Below are positions 20,346-32,054 of a stretch of DNA of 43,019 nt, one piece after another (position 1 is the first letter of the stretch; every line of letters begins with the position of its first letter). Location: assembly GCA_011051715.1 (NCBI GenBank), contig DRKP01000190.1, forward strand, positions 1 to 43,019, written 5' to 3'. Origin of the DNA: Sedimenticola thiotaurini (GTDB lineage Bacteria; Pseudomonadota; Gammaproteobacteria; Chromatiales; Chromatiaceae). The notes below the pieces were generated by a model. That model saw only the letters and a program-made list of their open reading frames with translations, was not told the origin of the DNA and searched no databases. The position numbers were made by a program, and so were the translations under genes.

Positions 20346-20421
20346 GGGCGCTTAGCTCAGCCGGGAGAGCATCGCCCTTACAAGGCGAGGGTCGCAGGTT
20401 CGATCCCTGCAGCGCCCACCA
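20346..20421 (+). tRNA. tRNA-Val (anticodon UAC)
   Basis: A 76-nt gene. Acceptor GGGCGCT/AGCGCCC, D-arm TAGCTCAGCCGGGAGAGC, anticodon stem TCGCC/GGCGA around CTTACAA (anticodon TAC), T-arm GGTTCGATCC, encoded CCA. It lies 13 nt after hupB and 6 nt before tRNA-Asp. Confidence 0.96.
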
Positions 20422-20427
20422 GGATCC

Positions 20428-20504
20428 GGAGCGGTAGTTCAGTTGGTTAGAATACCGGCCTGTCACGCCGGGGGTCGCGGGTTCGAGTCCCGTCCGCTCC
20501 GCCA
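20428..20504 (+). tRNA. tRNA-Asp (anticodon GUC)
   Basis: A 77-nt gene. Acceptor GGAGCGG/CCGCTCC, anticodon stem CCGGC/GCCGG around CTGTCAC (anticodon GTC), T-arm GGTTCGAGTCC, discriminator G as expected for tRNA-Asp, encoded CCA. Confidence 0.96.
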
Positions 20505-20515
20505 GAACGACGACG

Positions 20516-20550
20516 AGCGGGGTATCTGCGAGGATACCCCGCTTTTTTTT
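20516..20550 (+). terminator. Rho-independent terminator of the hupB-tRNA-Val-tRNA-Asp unit
   Basis: AGCGGGGTATC (20516-20526) pairs with GATACCCCGCT (20533-20543) around TGCGAG, running into eight Ts. It is the only terminator between hupB and ppiD. Confidence 0.92.
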
Positions 20551-20649
20551 CGGCTCAGAGGTTTCCGAGGGGCGGATCGCATGGTCGTCGCCGTTGCCGG
20601 ACAGGCGGCCGGCCGGATCCGCTGAGTTCACAGATTCGCGAGACAGAGA

Positions 20650-22563
20650 ATGCTTCAGGACATCAGAGAACGCGCCCAGGGCTGGATCGCCTGGTTCATC
20701 GTCATCCTCATCAGCGTGCCCTTCGCGCTGTGGGGCATTCAGTCCTACCTGGGTGGAGGTTCGGAACCGGTGGTCGCCAAGGTCGACGGCCAGGAGATCA
20801 CGGAACGCGATTTCGATGTGGCCTATCGCAACTTTCGCGAGCGTCTGCGCCAGCAGCTGGGCAAGGACTACCGGCCGGAACTGCTGGACGAGAAGCTGCT
20901 GCGGAAACAGGTGCTGGATGCCATGATCCGGGATCGCCTGATCATGCAGGCATCGGAGAAGATGGGCCTCTCCGCCGGCGACGATCTGGTACGGGCCGCC
21001 ATCATGGCCATTCCCTCGTTCCAGGTGAATGGCCGCTTCGATCAGCAGGCCTATGAGCGCAGTGTCCGTTCCCGTGGACTGACACCGGCGGGCTTCGAGG
21101 CCCAGATGCGCCAGGCGCTGATCAGCGAGCAGCTCTCGAAGGCGGTCAGGAACTCGGAATTTGCCACCGCCTCGGAGCTGCAGACGCTGGTCCGCCTGCG
21201 CCTGCAGAAACGGGACGTCGACTACCTTCTGCTGCCTGTCGACCGCTACCTGGACCAGATCCAGCCGGGCGACGACGAGTTGCGTCGATACTATGACGCG
21301 AACCAGGAGGCGTTTCGCTCCCCGGAGCGGGTCAAGCTGGAATACATCGAGCTCGATGCGGAGAACATCGCCAAGACCCTGAGCGTGGACGACGAGACCC
21401 TGCGGGGGTTCTACGAGCAGCGCAAGAGCGAATACATCACCCCCGGCCAGCGCCGCGCCAGTCATATCCTGATCACGGTGGACGAGGCGGCGCCGAAAGA
21501 GGTGGTGGAGGAGGCCAGGAAGAAGGCGGAGGATATCCTGCGGCGGTTGCGCGATGGGGAGGACTTCGCCACCCTGGCCAGGGAACTGTCCCAGGATCCC
21601 GGATCCGCCTCCGCCGGCGGTGATCTCGGCTATTTCGAGAAGGGCGTGATGGACAAGGCGTTCGACGACGTGGTCTTCGCCATGCAGGAGGGCGACATCG
21701 AGGGTCCGGTGCGCACCCCGTTCGGTTTCCACATCATCAGGCTGACCGGTATCCGGCCGGAACAGGGCCGGTCGTTCGACCAGGTGCAGGACGAACTGAG
21801 GCAGGCCTACCTGAAGAACGAGGCGGAGCGGCTGTTCTATGAATACGCCGAACGGCTGGCCGACCTGGCCTACGAGGATCCCGGCAGCCTGCAGCCGGCG
21901 GCCGATGCCCTGGGGGTGAAGACCCGGACCAGTGACTGGCTCACCCGCGACGGTGGTGAAGGGATTCTGGCATCGCCCAAGGTGATTGGTGCTGCGTTCA
22001 GCGACGATGTGCTGCTGGAGGGGAACAACAGCGAACCGATCGAGATCTCGCCGGAGAAGATCGTGGTGCTGCGGGTGACCGACCACGAAGAGGCGGCAGT
22101 GCGGCCATTCGACGAGGTCAGGCAGGAGGTGGCCGATCGCCTGCGGCGCCAGCAGGCGGCGGAGAAGGCCAGGGAAGAGGGCACCGCCCTGCTGGCGCGC
22201 CTGCGCGCCGGCGACAGCCTGGAGCAGGTGGCGCAGGAGGCGGGCGTCGAGGTCGTCAGCAGGGAGGGCGTGGAGCGCGATGCCCGCGATCTGCCGGCGG
22301 CCCTGCGCAGGCAGCTGTTCCGCCTGCCCCATCCCGGCGAGGGGAAGCCGGTCTACGGTGACGCGGCGCTGCCGAACGGGGACTTCGCCGTCATCGCCCT
22401 GCGGGCGGTCCGGGACGGAACCATGGAGGATGCAGGCAGCATCGGTGGCGAGGAGATGCTGCGCCGTGCCCTGGAGCGGTCACGCGGGGAGGCCTACTAT
22501 CGCCACCTGATCGAGAACCTGCGCGCCCGCGCCGACGTGGAGATCACGAAGAAGGAGGGCTGA
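20650..22563 (+). CDS. ppiD: Periplasmic folding factor PpiD (SurA_N/parvulin domain, membrane-anchored)
   Basis: Inner-membrane-anchored chaperone facing the periplasm that helps proteins emerging from the Sec translocon. One N-terminal transmembrane helix (about residues 12-31, WIAWFIVILISVPFALWG) has no cleavage site. A SurA-like helical chaperone region follows (about 40-260), a single parvulin domain at about 268-367 (RRASHILI, SAGGDLGYFEKG, FGFHIIRLTG), then a C-terminal chaperone part. Length 637 matches E. coli PpiD (623). Position after hupB is the conserved one; it has its own start region behind the tRNA terminator. The final gene before the convergent fabI, 48 nt apart. Confidence 0.95.
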   Translation: MLQDIRERAQGWIAWFIVILISVPFALWGIQSYLGGGSEPVVAKVDGQEITERDFDVAYRNFRERLRQQLGKDYRPELLDEKLLRKQVLDAMIRDRLIMQASEKMGLSAGDDLVRAAIMAIPSFQVNGRFDQQAYERSVRSRGLTPAGFEAQMRQALISEQLSKAVRNSEFATASELQTLVRLRLQKRDVDYLLLPVDRYLDQIQPGDDELRRYYDANQEAFRSPERVKLEYIELDAENIAKTLSVDDETLRGFYEQRKSEYITPGQRRASHILITVDEAAPKEVVEEARKKAEDILRRLRDGEDFATLARELSQDPGSASAGGDLGYFEKGVMDKAFDDVVFAMQEGDIEGPVRTPFGFHIIRLTGIRPEQGRSFDQVQDELRQAYLKNEAERLFYEYAERLADLAYEDPGSLQPAADALGVKTRTSDWLTRDGGEGILASPKVIGAAFSDDVLLEGNNSEPIEISPEKIVVLRVTDHEEAAVRPFDEVRQEVADRLRRQQAAEKAREEGTALLARLRAGDSLEQVAQEAGVEVVSREGVERDARDLPAALRRQLFRLPHPGEGKPVYGDAALPNGDFAVIALRAVRDGTMEDAGSIGGEEMLRRALERSRGEAYYRHLIENLRARADVEITKKEG

Positions 22564-22611
22564 CCCCCTCTCCCGCCGCTCTCCGGTGCCGGGCGGGCGG
22601 CGCCGCCGCTC

Positions 22612-23388
22612 TCAGGCGAGGCCGAGGATGTGGTAGCCGGCATCGACGTAGAGCACGTCGCCGGTGATGCCCGAGGCCAGGTCGGAGCAGAGAAAGGCGG
22701 CGGCATTGCCGACCTCGTCGATGGTGACGTTGCGCCGCAGCGGGGTCTTCTTCTCCGCCTCCGCCAGCATCCCCTTGAAGCCGGAGATACCGGCCGCCGC
22801 CAGGGTCCGGATCGGCCCCGCGGAGAGGGCGTTGACCCGGATCCCCTCCGGCCCCAGTGAGTCGGCGAGGTAGCGGGTGTTGGCCTCCAGGCTGGCCTTG
22901 GCCACCCCCATCACGTTGTAGTTGGGCACCGTTCGCACCGCTCCCAGGTAGGTCATGGTGAGCAGGGCGCCGTTGCGTCCCTGCATCATCTCGCGTCCGC
23001 CCTTGGCCAGGGCGGCGAAGCTGTAGGAGCTGATGTCGTGGGCGATGGCGAAGGCCTCGCGGGTGACCGAGTCGACATAGCTCCCCTCCAGCGCCTCGCG
23101 CGGAGCGAAGCCGATGGAGTGGACGGTGCCGTCGAGACCGTCCCACACGTCCCCGAGCTCCCGGAACAAGTCGTCGATCTGCTGGTCAGATGCAACATCC
23201 AGTGGCAGCACGATCTCCGAATCCAGCTCGGCAGCCAGCTTCTCCACCCGGGGACGCAGTTTCTCGGTCTGGTAGGTGAAGGCCAGTTGCGCCCCCTCCC
23301 GGTGCATCGCCTTCGCCGTGCCCCAGGCGATGGAGCGGTTGCTGGCGACGCCGGTGATCAGGATGCGCTTGTCTTGTAAGAAACCCAT
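22612..23388 (-). CDS. fabI: Enoyl-[acyl-carrier-protein] reductase (NADH)
   Basis: Catalyses the last reduction of each fatty-acid elongation cycle. Short-chain dehydrogenase fold with the FabI-type nucleotide motif [11 protein letters not shown] and the catalytic Tyr157/Lys164 in YNVMGVAK, plus Tyr147 in MTYLGA. 258 residues, close to E. coli FabI (262). ATG at 23388 is preceded by GAGGAC. Its promoter must lie in the 62-nt gap shared with the divergent solute-binding protein gene. It follows ppiD convergently, as in Pseudomonas. Confidence 0.97.
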   Translation of the reverse strand: MGFLQDKRILITGVASNRSIAWGTAKAMHREGAQLAFTYQTEKLRPRVEKLAAELDSEIVLPLDVASDQQIDDLFRELGDVWDGLDGTVHSIGFAPREALEGSYVDSVTREAFAIAHDISSYSFAALAKGGREMMQGRNGALLTMTYLGAVRTVPNYNVMGVAKASLEANTRYLADSLGPEGIRVNALSAGPIRTLAAAGISGFKGMLAEAEKKTPLRRNVTIDEVGNAAAFLCSDLASGITGDVLYVDAGYHILGLA

Positions 23389-23450
23389 GGGAAGTCCTCG
23401 GTCGATATGGTTAAAATGCAGCTTCCCCGATTATCTTTCCATGGAACCTG

Positions 23451-25649
23451 ATGCACAAGGCCGACAGCCCGCGTTCACTGCCGACGCCATTCAGGTTCTT
23501 CCTCCTGCTGCTCACCGGGTTGCTGCTGACGGGCTGCAGCGAAGGTCCATGGAACAATCCCTACCGCGCCTCCGAATCGGGGCGTAGCATCGTCTACAGC
23601 TCCTTCTCCGAGCGCCCCAAGCACCTGGATCCGGCGCGGGCCTACAGCTCCAACGAGTACGGCTTCATCGCCCAGATCTATGAGCCGCCACTGCAGTACC
23701 ATTTCCTGAAGCGTCCCTACCAGCTGGTCCCGCTGGCGGCCACCGGGCTGCCGCGTGTCACCTACCTGGACGAGAGCGGGCGGCCCCTGCCGGACGATGC
23801 GCCGGTGGAGCAGATCGCCTTCAGCGACTACGAGATCCGCCTGCGGCCCGGGATGCGCTACCAGCCCCATCCCGCCCTGGCCCGGGACGGGGAAGGGCGC
23901 TACCGCTATCATCGGCTCGACCGGGCGGTCATCGACCGCCTCAATACCCTGCAGGACCTGCCTGCAACCGGCACCCGCGAGGTGGTGGCGGACGACTTCG
24001 TCTACCAGATCAAGCGGATCGCCTTCCCGCCGCTGAATTCCCCCATCGCCGGGGTGATGCAGGAGTATATCGTCGGCTTCGGGGACTTCGCAGAGCGGAC
24101 CGGTGCCGCCTACCAGGCGCTGAAGCGGAAGCAGGGGGGCAAACCCTGGCTGGACCTGCGTGACTATGAGCTGTCGGGGGTGAAGGTGCTGGACCGCTAT
24201 CGCCTGCGCATCCGGCTGAAGGGCAAGTATCCCCAGTTCCGCTACTGGCTGGCGATGCCCTTCTTCGCGCCGATGCCGTGGGAGGCGGAGCGCTTCTACC
24301 ACCAGCCCGGCATGGAGCGCCGCAACATCAGTCTCGACTGGTATCCGATCGGCAGCGGCCCCTTCATGCTGGGGGAGAACAACCCCAATCTGCGCATGGT
24401 GCTGGAGGCCAATCCCAACTACCACGGCGAGGCCTACCCCGAGGACGGCGATCCGGGCGACGCCGAGGCGGGGCTGCTGCGGGATGCCGGCAAGCGCATG
24501 CCGTTCATCGAGAAGGCGGTCTACAGCCTGGAGAAGGAGTCGATCCCCTACTGGAACAAGTTCCTGCAGGGCTACTACGATACCTCCGGCATCTCCTCCG
24601 ACAGCTTCGACCAGGCGGTGCAGTTCTCCGACCAGGGCGACCTGGCCCTGACCGACGCCATGCAGGCGAAGGGCATCTCACTGCAGACCGCGGTGACCGC
24701 CTCGGTGTACTACATGGGTTTCAACATGCTCGACCCCGTGGTGGGCGGGGAGTCGGAGCGGGCCCGGCTGCTGCGCCGGGCGATCTCCATCGCCATGGAC
24801 TTCGAGGAGTACATCGCCATCTTCAACAACGGCCGCGGCGTGGCCGCCCAGGGACCGATTCCGCCGGGGATCTTCGGCAACGAGGAGGGAAGGGAGGGGA
24901 TCAATCCCTACGTCTACGACCTGGTGGACGGCAGGCCCCGGCGCAAGCCGCTGGAGGAGGCACGCCGGCTGCTGGCCGAGGCCGGTTACCCGGGTGGCCG
25001 CGACCGCACCACCGGCAAGCCCCTGATCCTGTACTACGACACCACCTCCGCCGGGCCGGACGGCAAGGCCCGGCTGAACTGGATACGCAAGCAGTTCGCC
25101 AAGCTGGGAATCCAGCTGGTGATCCGCGCCAGTGACTATAACCGCTTCCAGGAGAAGATGCGCAAGGGAACCGGCCAGATCTTCATGTGGGGCTGGAATG
25201 CCGACTATCCGGACCCGGAGAACTTCCTGTTCCTGCTCTACGGACCGAACGGCAAGGTGGAGCATGGTGGCGAGAATGCGGCCAACTACAGCAACCCCGA
25301 GTTCGACCGCCTGTTCGTGGCGATGAAAAACATGGAGGACGGTCCCCGGCGACTCGAGATCATCCGCCGCATGGTGCGGATCCTGCGCCGCGACGCCCCC
25401 TGGGTGTGGGGCTTCTTCCCCAAGTCGTTCGCCCTCTACCACGCCTGGTACCGCAACGTGAAGCCCAACCTGATGGCCAACAACACCCTCAAGTACCGGC
25501 GGGTGGATCCGCGGCTGCGCGACGACCTGCGGCGGCAGTGGAATCCGCCCATCGTCTGGCCGATCCTGCTCGGCCTGCTGCTGCTGGTGGTGTCGGCGAT
25601 CCCGGCGGTCAGGGTCTACCTGCGCCGGGAGGGGAGCAGCGCGCGATGA
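23451..25649 (+). CDS. Family 5 (peptide-type) ABC transporter solute-binding lipoprotein with C-terminal membrane helix
   Basis: A 732-residue extracytoplasmic binding protein. The N-terminus is a lipoprotein signal with lipobox LLTGC (Cys29 lipidated). The mature part is an SBP_bac_5-type domain (FSERPKHLDPARAYSSNEY, DWYPIGSGPFML, WGWNADYPDPENFLF). Unusually, after the normal C-terminal end there is a hydrophobic helix (about residues 706-724, PILLGLLLLVVSAIPAV) followed by basic residues, so it may be anchored at both ends. It is about 130-200 residues longer than DppA or OppA. The stop overlaps the next start as ATGA, making translational coupling likely. Substrate is probably peptides or peptide-like compounds, by family; the exact ligand cannot be read. 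Confidence 0.9.
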   Translation: MHKADSPRSLPTPFRFFLLLLTGLLLTGCSEGPWNNPYRASESGRSIVYSSFSERPKHLDPARAYSSNEYGFIAQIYEPPLQYHFLKRPYQLVPLAATGLPRVTYLDESGRPLPDDAPVEQIAFSDYEIRLRPGMRYQPHPALARDGEGRYRYHRLDRAVIDRLNTLQDLPATGTREVVADDFVYQIKRIAFPPLNSPIAGVMQEYIVGFGDFAERTGAAYQALKRKQGGKPWLDLRDYELSGVKVLDRYRLRIRLKGKYPQFRYWLAMPFFAPMPWEAERFYHQPGMERRNISLDWYPIGSGPFMLGENNPNLRMVLEANPNYHGEAYPEDGDPGDAEAGLLRDAGKRMPFIEKAVYSLEKESIPYWNKFLQGYYDTSGISSDSFDQAVQFSDQGDLALTDAMQAKGISLQTAVTASVYYMGFNMLDPVVGGESERARLLRRAISIAMDFEEYIAIFNNGRGVAAQGPIPPGIFGNEEGREGINPYVYDLVDGRPRRKPLEEARRLLAEAGYPGGRDRTTGKPLILYYDTTSAGPDGKARLNWIRKQFAKLGIQLVIRASDYNRFQEKMRKGTGQIFMWGWNADYPDPENFLFLLYGPNGKVEHGGENAANYSNPEFDRLFVAMKNMEDGPRRLEIIRRMVRILRRDAPWVWGFFPKSFALYHAWYRNVKPNLMANNTLKYRRVDPRLRDDLRRQWNPPIVWPILLGLLLLVVSAIPAVRVYLRREGSSAR

Positions 25650-26623
25650 TGGCCTATATCGTACGGCGGGTGCTCTATGCCATCCCCATCCTGATCGGGG
25701 TCAACGTACTCACCTTCCTGCTGTTCTTCGTGGTCAACTCGCCGGACGACATGGCGCGCATGCACCTGGGCATGAAGCGGGTGACGCCGGAGGCGATCCA
25801 GACCTGGAAACAGGAGCGTGGTTACGACCGGCCGCTGCTCTACAACGACGCCGCGGAGGGGGTCGGCCGGCTGACCGACACCATCTTCTTCCAGAAGTCG
25901 CTGAAGCTGTTCCAGTTCGACTTCGGCAGCTCGGACAGCGGCCGCGACATCGGCTACGACATCTCCCAGCGCATGTGGCCGAGCCTGGCCATCGCCATCC
26001 CGGTGCTGTTGGTGGGGCTGCTGGTGAACATCACCTACGCCCTCCTGATCGCCTTCTTCCGCGCCACCTATATCGACTTCTGGAGCGTGGTTCTGCTGGT
26101 GGCGATGATGTCCATCTCCGGCCTGTTCTACATCATCGGCGGCCAGTATCTGGTGAGCAAACTGCTGCACCTGGTACCGATCTCCGGCTACGACACCGGC
26201 TGGGCCGCGGCCAAGTTCCTGGTGCTGCCGGTGGTGATCGGCGTGGTCGGCGGCGTCGGCGCCGGCACCCGCTGGTACCGCACCCTGTTCCTGGAGGAGA
26301 TCGACAAGGACTACGTTCGCACCGCCCGTGCCAAGGGGTTGTCGGAGCCACGGGTGCTGTTCCGCCACGTGCTGCGCAACGCCCTGATCCCGATCCTCAC
26401 CGGCGTGGTGGTGGTGCTGCCGCTGCTGTTCATGGGCAGCCTGATCACCGAGTCCTTCTTCGGCATCCCCGGTCTGGGCAGCTACACCATCGACGCCATC
26501 AACAGCCAGGACTTCGCCATCGTGCGGGCGATGGTGTTCCTCGGCTCGGTGCTCTACATCCTGGGGCTGCTGCTGACCGACATCTCCTACACCCTGGTCG
26601 ACCCGCGGGTGCGCCTGTCATGA
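25646..26623 (+). CDS. Peptide-type ABC transporter permease (DppB/YejB-like)
   Basis: 325-residue inner-membrane permease with about six hydrophobic segments. It begins MMAYIVRRVLYAIPILIGVN, typical of DppB/OppB/YejB proteins. The cytoplasmic EAA loop that contacts the ATPase is visible (YVRTARAKGLSEPRVLFRHV, about residues 220-240), as is the conserved end of the family (ESFFGIPGLGSY, DPRVRLS). ATG 25646 overlaps the stop of the binding-protein gene by 4 nt (ATGA), and its own stop overlaps the next gene in the same way. Confidence 0.94.
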   Translation: MMAYIVRRVLYAIPILIGVNVLTFLLFFVVNSPDDMARMHLGMKRVTPEAIQTWKQERGYDRPLLYNDAAEGVGRLTDTIFFQKSLKLFQFDFGSSDSGRDIGYDISQRMWPSLAIAIPVLLVGLLVNITYALLIAFFRATYIDFWSVVLLVAMMSISGLFYIIGGQYLVSKLLHLVPISGYDTGWAAAKFLVLPVVIGVVGGVGAGTRWYRTLFLEEIDKDYVRTARAKGLSEPRVLFRHVLRNALIPILTGVVVVLPLLFMGSLITESFFGIPGLGSYTIDAINSQDFAIVRAMVFLGSVLYILGLLLTDISYTLVDPRVRLS

Positions 26624-28016
26624 GCGGAGAGCTGGTCGTCCTCTGGACCGATGCCCTGATCTTCCTGCTGCTGGTGGTGGCGGTCGGTTTCGGTGTCTAT
26701 GCCGCGGGCCGGCCCCACCTGCGCGGGCCCTGGGGTGCGGTGGTCCGCAGCCGGGTGGGAATGGGCACCCTGGTCGTACTGGCCTTCTACGTCGCCGTGG
26801 GGCTGCTCGACTCGATCCATTTTCAACCCGGGGACGGCAACGGGGGGCCGGCGGGCGCCGAGGTGGTGAGCCTGTTCGACACCCTGGTCGGAGGATTGCG
26901 GGCGCGCCAGGAGAAGAGCTATTCGGCACCCCTGGCCACCCGTCTCTATACCAAGGAGAACATCGAGCTGCCGGATGGGCGGACGGTGCGTGACTATCCG
27001 CGCCTGCGCTATGGTGGCGCCCATCTGCAGGATCCGGAGAGTGAACGCCTGCCCGACCTGCTGCGCCTCAGCGCCGTCGGCATCGTCAAGGGGCTGGTGG
27101 TCAGCCTGGTGGTGGCCAATGTCCTGATCATGCTGCTGGCCGGCCGCAACCGCAGCGACTATGGCAGCCAGGCGCGACAGCTGCTGCGCGGCCGTACCGG
27201 GATCCCCTGGCGGGTGGCCCTGGGCATGACCACCCTGATGCTGGTGCTGGTGTTCTGGAGTGCCGAGCTGGCCGCGAAGTATCACCTGCTGGGTACCGAC
27301 AAGGTGGGGGAGGACGTCTTCTACCAGGCCCTGAAGAGCATCCGCACCGGCCTGGTGATCGGCACCCTCACCACCCTGGTGATGCTGCCGGCGGCGATCC
27401 TGCTGGGGATCATGGCCGGCTATTTCCGCGGCTGGGTGGACGACCTGATCCAGTACACCTACACCACGCTCAACTCCATCCCCGGTGTGCTGCTGATCGC
27501 CGCCGCCATCCTGATGCTGCAGATCTACATGAGCAACCATGCCGACGAGTTCAACAGCCTGGTGGAGCGGGCCGACCTGCGGTTGCTGTTCCTCTGCATC
27601 ATCCTCGGCGTCACCAGCTGGACCGGCCTGTGCCGGCTGCTGCGCGGCGAGGCACTGAAGCTGCGCGAGGTGGACTATGTACAGGCGGCCACCGCCCTCG
27701 GGGTGGGGCACATGACCATCATCACCCGCCACATCCTGCCCAATGTGCTGCACATCGTGCTGATCTCGGTGGTGCTCGATTTCTCCGGCCTGGTACTGGC
27801 CGAGGCGGTGCTCTCCTACGTCAACATCGGCGTCGATCCGACCATGAACAGCTGGGGCAACATGATCAACAGCGCCCGCCTGGAGATGGCGCGCGAGCCC
27901 ATCGTCTGGTGGTCGCTGGCGGCGGCGATGATCTTCATGTTCGTGCTGGTACTGGCCGCCAACCTGCTGTCGGACGTGGTGCAGGATGCCTTCAATCCGC
28001 GCTTGAGGAACCGCCG

Positions 28017-28020
<4 letters not shown>
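26620..28020 (+). CDS. Peptide-type ABC transporter permease (DppC/YejE-like, long N-terminus)
   Basis: 466-residue second permease. The C-terminal half (about 240-460) is a standard BPD_transp_1 domain with the EAA loop VDYVQAATALGVGHMTIITR and ending DVVQDAFNPRLR. The N-terminal 240 residues are longer than in DppC (about 300 residues in total): two extra hydrophobic segments at about 10-30 and 45-65, a soluble stretch with YTKENIELPDG, then another helix at about 150-170. This resembles the YejE kind of permease, where a periplasmic insert precedes the core. ATG 26620 overlaps the previous stop (ATGA) and the stop overlaps the GTG of the ATPase gene. Confidence 0.92.
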
Positions 28021-30062
<2,042 letters not shown>

Positions 30063-30186
30063 GAGCGGCGCCCCCGCCGCGAACGGCACCGGTGACAGGA
30101 AACGGCCGCCAGGGCACCGCTGCCGGCAGAAGTTCCAACCGCCGCGAACCAGCCGGGCCCACTTCCCTGCACCAGCGGCCGGGTTG

Positions 30187-31851
30187 CTACAGCGACTGCT
30201 CGGCGACGTCGAGGTAGACGCGGATCTTCTGCCCCGGCTGCAGGTACTTGCCGGGCAGGCTGTTCCAGCGGCGCAGGTCGGCGACGGTGGTGTTGAAGCG
30301 CTGGGCGATGCGGGAGAGGGAGTCCCCCTTCCGCACGCGGTAGTAGAGCGAGCTCTGGGTGTTGACCGGTGACCGGGTGTCCGGGGCGGTGAGAGGCGCC
30401 CGGCGGCTGCCACCCTGCGTCTGCACCCAGACCACCAGCGTCTGGCCCGGCCGCAGGGTATCCCTGGGTGAGATCCCGTTCCAGGCCGCCAGCCGCTTGT
30501 GGCTGACGCCGTAGCGGCGGGAGAGGTCCCACAGGGTGTCCCCACGCCGCACCCGGTGGGTCACCCGGGTCCCCTGGCGGGAGGTGTTTTGCAGGCGTTT
30601 GCGTCGCTCGTCCTCGGACAGTACGTAGTGGTCCGCCGGCTTGCTGGAGAGGGGGATCAGCAGATGGCGCCCGGCCCGGATCCGGCTTCCCTTCAGATGA
30701 TTGACCTGCTGCAGCACCGCCACCGTGGTGCCGTGGCGGCGGGCGATTCCACCCAGGCTGTCCCCTTTCCGGATCCGGTAGCGCGTCCAGCGCAGACGCT
30801 GTTCCGGGTCGAGCCGGGCCAGCTGCTCGCTGAACCGCTCCACGGCGGTGACCGGCAGGTTGATGTGGTGCGGGCCCTCCGGGTCCGTGGCCCAGCGGTT
30901 GAAGCCGGGATTCAGGCGGTAGAGCTCGTCGATGCTGATGCCCGCCATCTCCGCCGCCAGCGCCAGGTCCAGCTGGGCCTGGGTGTCGATGCTGGCGAAA
31001 TAGGGTTCGTTCGGCATCTCCTCCAGGGTGATGCCGTAGCGCTCCGGTTCCCGGACCACGGCGGCGATGGCCAGCAGGCGGGGCACGTAGTCGCGGGTCT
31101 CCCGTGGCAGCCGCAGGGACCAGAAATCGGTGGGCCGGCCCTTCTTCCGGTTGCGCCGGATCGCCTTGCCGACGGTGCCGGCGCCGGAATTGTAGGCCGC
31201 CAGGGCCAGCTCCCAGTCGCCGTCGAACCGGTCCGCCAGCTGCTGCAGGTAGTCGAGGGCGGCGCGGGTGGCGGCGACCACGTCACGCCGTCCGTCGTAC
31301 CACCAGTTCTGCTTCAGACCGAACATGCGCCCGGTGGAGGGGATGAACTGCCACAGGCCGGCGGCCCGGCCGGGGGAGTAGGCGAACGGCTGGTAGGCGC
31401 TCTCGACGATGGGCAGCAGGGCCAGCTCGGTGGGCATCCGGCGCCGCTCCAGCTCCTCGGTGATGAAGAACAGGTAGGGGCGGGCGCGCTGCTCCACCCG
31501 TTGCAGGTATTCCGGGTGGTTACGGTACCACTCGATCTGGGCGGCGACCCGTGGGTCGTCGGTCATCGGCAGGGAGAAGCCCTGGCGCAGGCGCTGCCAC
31601 AGGTCGGCCGGCGGCGCCGGCTCCGCTTCCTGCGAGGAGGGTTCCGGTTCCGCCTGTGCCGGTTCCACGGTCCGATGCGCCAGGGCGGATGCCCGTGGCC
31701 GCTCCGGTGTCTCCCGTTGCGGTCCCGGGGCGGTGTCCGGTACCGCCGCCGGCTGCGACTCGGAGCGTGTCTGCGGCATGCCGCTGCATCCCGCCAGGGT
31801 GGTCAGAATGAGTCCGGAAAGGAGGATGGAGGAGATCCTGGGCAGAGGCAT
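30187..31851 (-). CDS. mltD: Membrane-bound lytic murein transglycosylase D (LysM repeats)
   Basis: Outer-membrane lipoprotein that cleaves peptidoglycan glycan strands. Lipobox LAGC (Cys22) follows a short signal from Met at 31851. A Pro/Glu/Ala-rich linker runs to about residue 85. The SLT domain (about 135-260) has catalytic Glu150 in PIVESAYQPFA, then GLWQFIPSTG and AYNSGAGTV. Three LysM modules at about 355, 430 and 500 (YRIRKGDSL, HRVRRGDTL, YRVRKGDSL) anchor it to peptidoglycan. Length is 554; E. coli MltD (452) has two LysM. The frame is open upstream to 32016, but the lipoprotein start is clearly preferable. It is divergent from the YafS-like gene; gloB, which lies between them in E. 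coli and Pseudomonas, is absent. Confidence 0.95.
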   Translation of the reverse strand: MPLPRISSILLSGLILTTLAGCSGMPQTRSESQPAAVPDTAPGPQRETPERPRASALAHRTVEPAQAEPEPSSQEAEPAPPADLWQRLRQGFSLPMTDDPRVAAQIEWYRNHPEYLQRVEQRARPYLFFITEELERRRMPTELALLPIVESAYQPFAYSPGRAAGLWQFIPSTGRMFGLKQNWWYDGRRDVVAATRAALDYLQQLADRFDGDWELALAAYNSGAGTVGKAIRRNRKKGRPTDFWSLRLPRETRDYVPRLLAIAAVVREPERYGITLEEMPNEPYFASIDTQAQLDLALAAEMAGISIDELYRLNPGFNRWATDPEGPHHINLPVTAVERFSEQLARLDPEQRLRWTRYRIRKGDSLGGIARRHGTTVAVLQQVNHLKGSRIRAGRHLLIPLSSKPADHYVLSEDERRKRLQNTSRQGTRVTHRVRRGDTLWDLSRRYGVSHKRLAAWNGISPRDTLRPGQTLVVWVQTQGGSRRAPLTAPDTRSPVNTQSSLYYRVRKGDSLSRIAQRFNTTVADLRRWNSLPGKYLQPGQKIRVYLDVAEQSL

Positions 31852-32054
31852 TGGGTTCCCGCAGGCAGCAGGCCGCGCTGGTGCGGCAGTCCGTGGAAAT
31901 ATACGCAATGACCACCGTTTTTTCCAGGAACCGGGCACCAGTCCGGAAAATGGGAACGGCGGTCTGTCCGGGCGCGGCCGGTTCCGCGCCCCGCCATCGG
32001 GATGGAGTGGTACCATCGGGGAGGATTCTGAATCACCGGGACACGGGACAGCGG

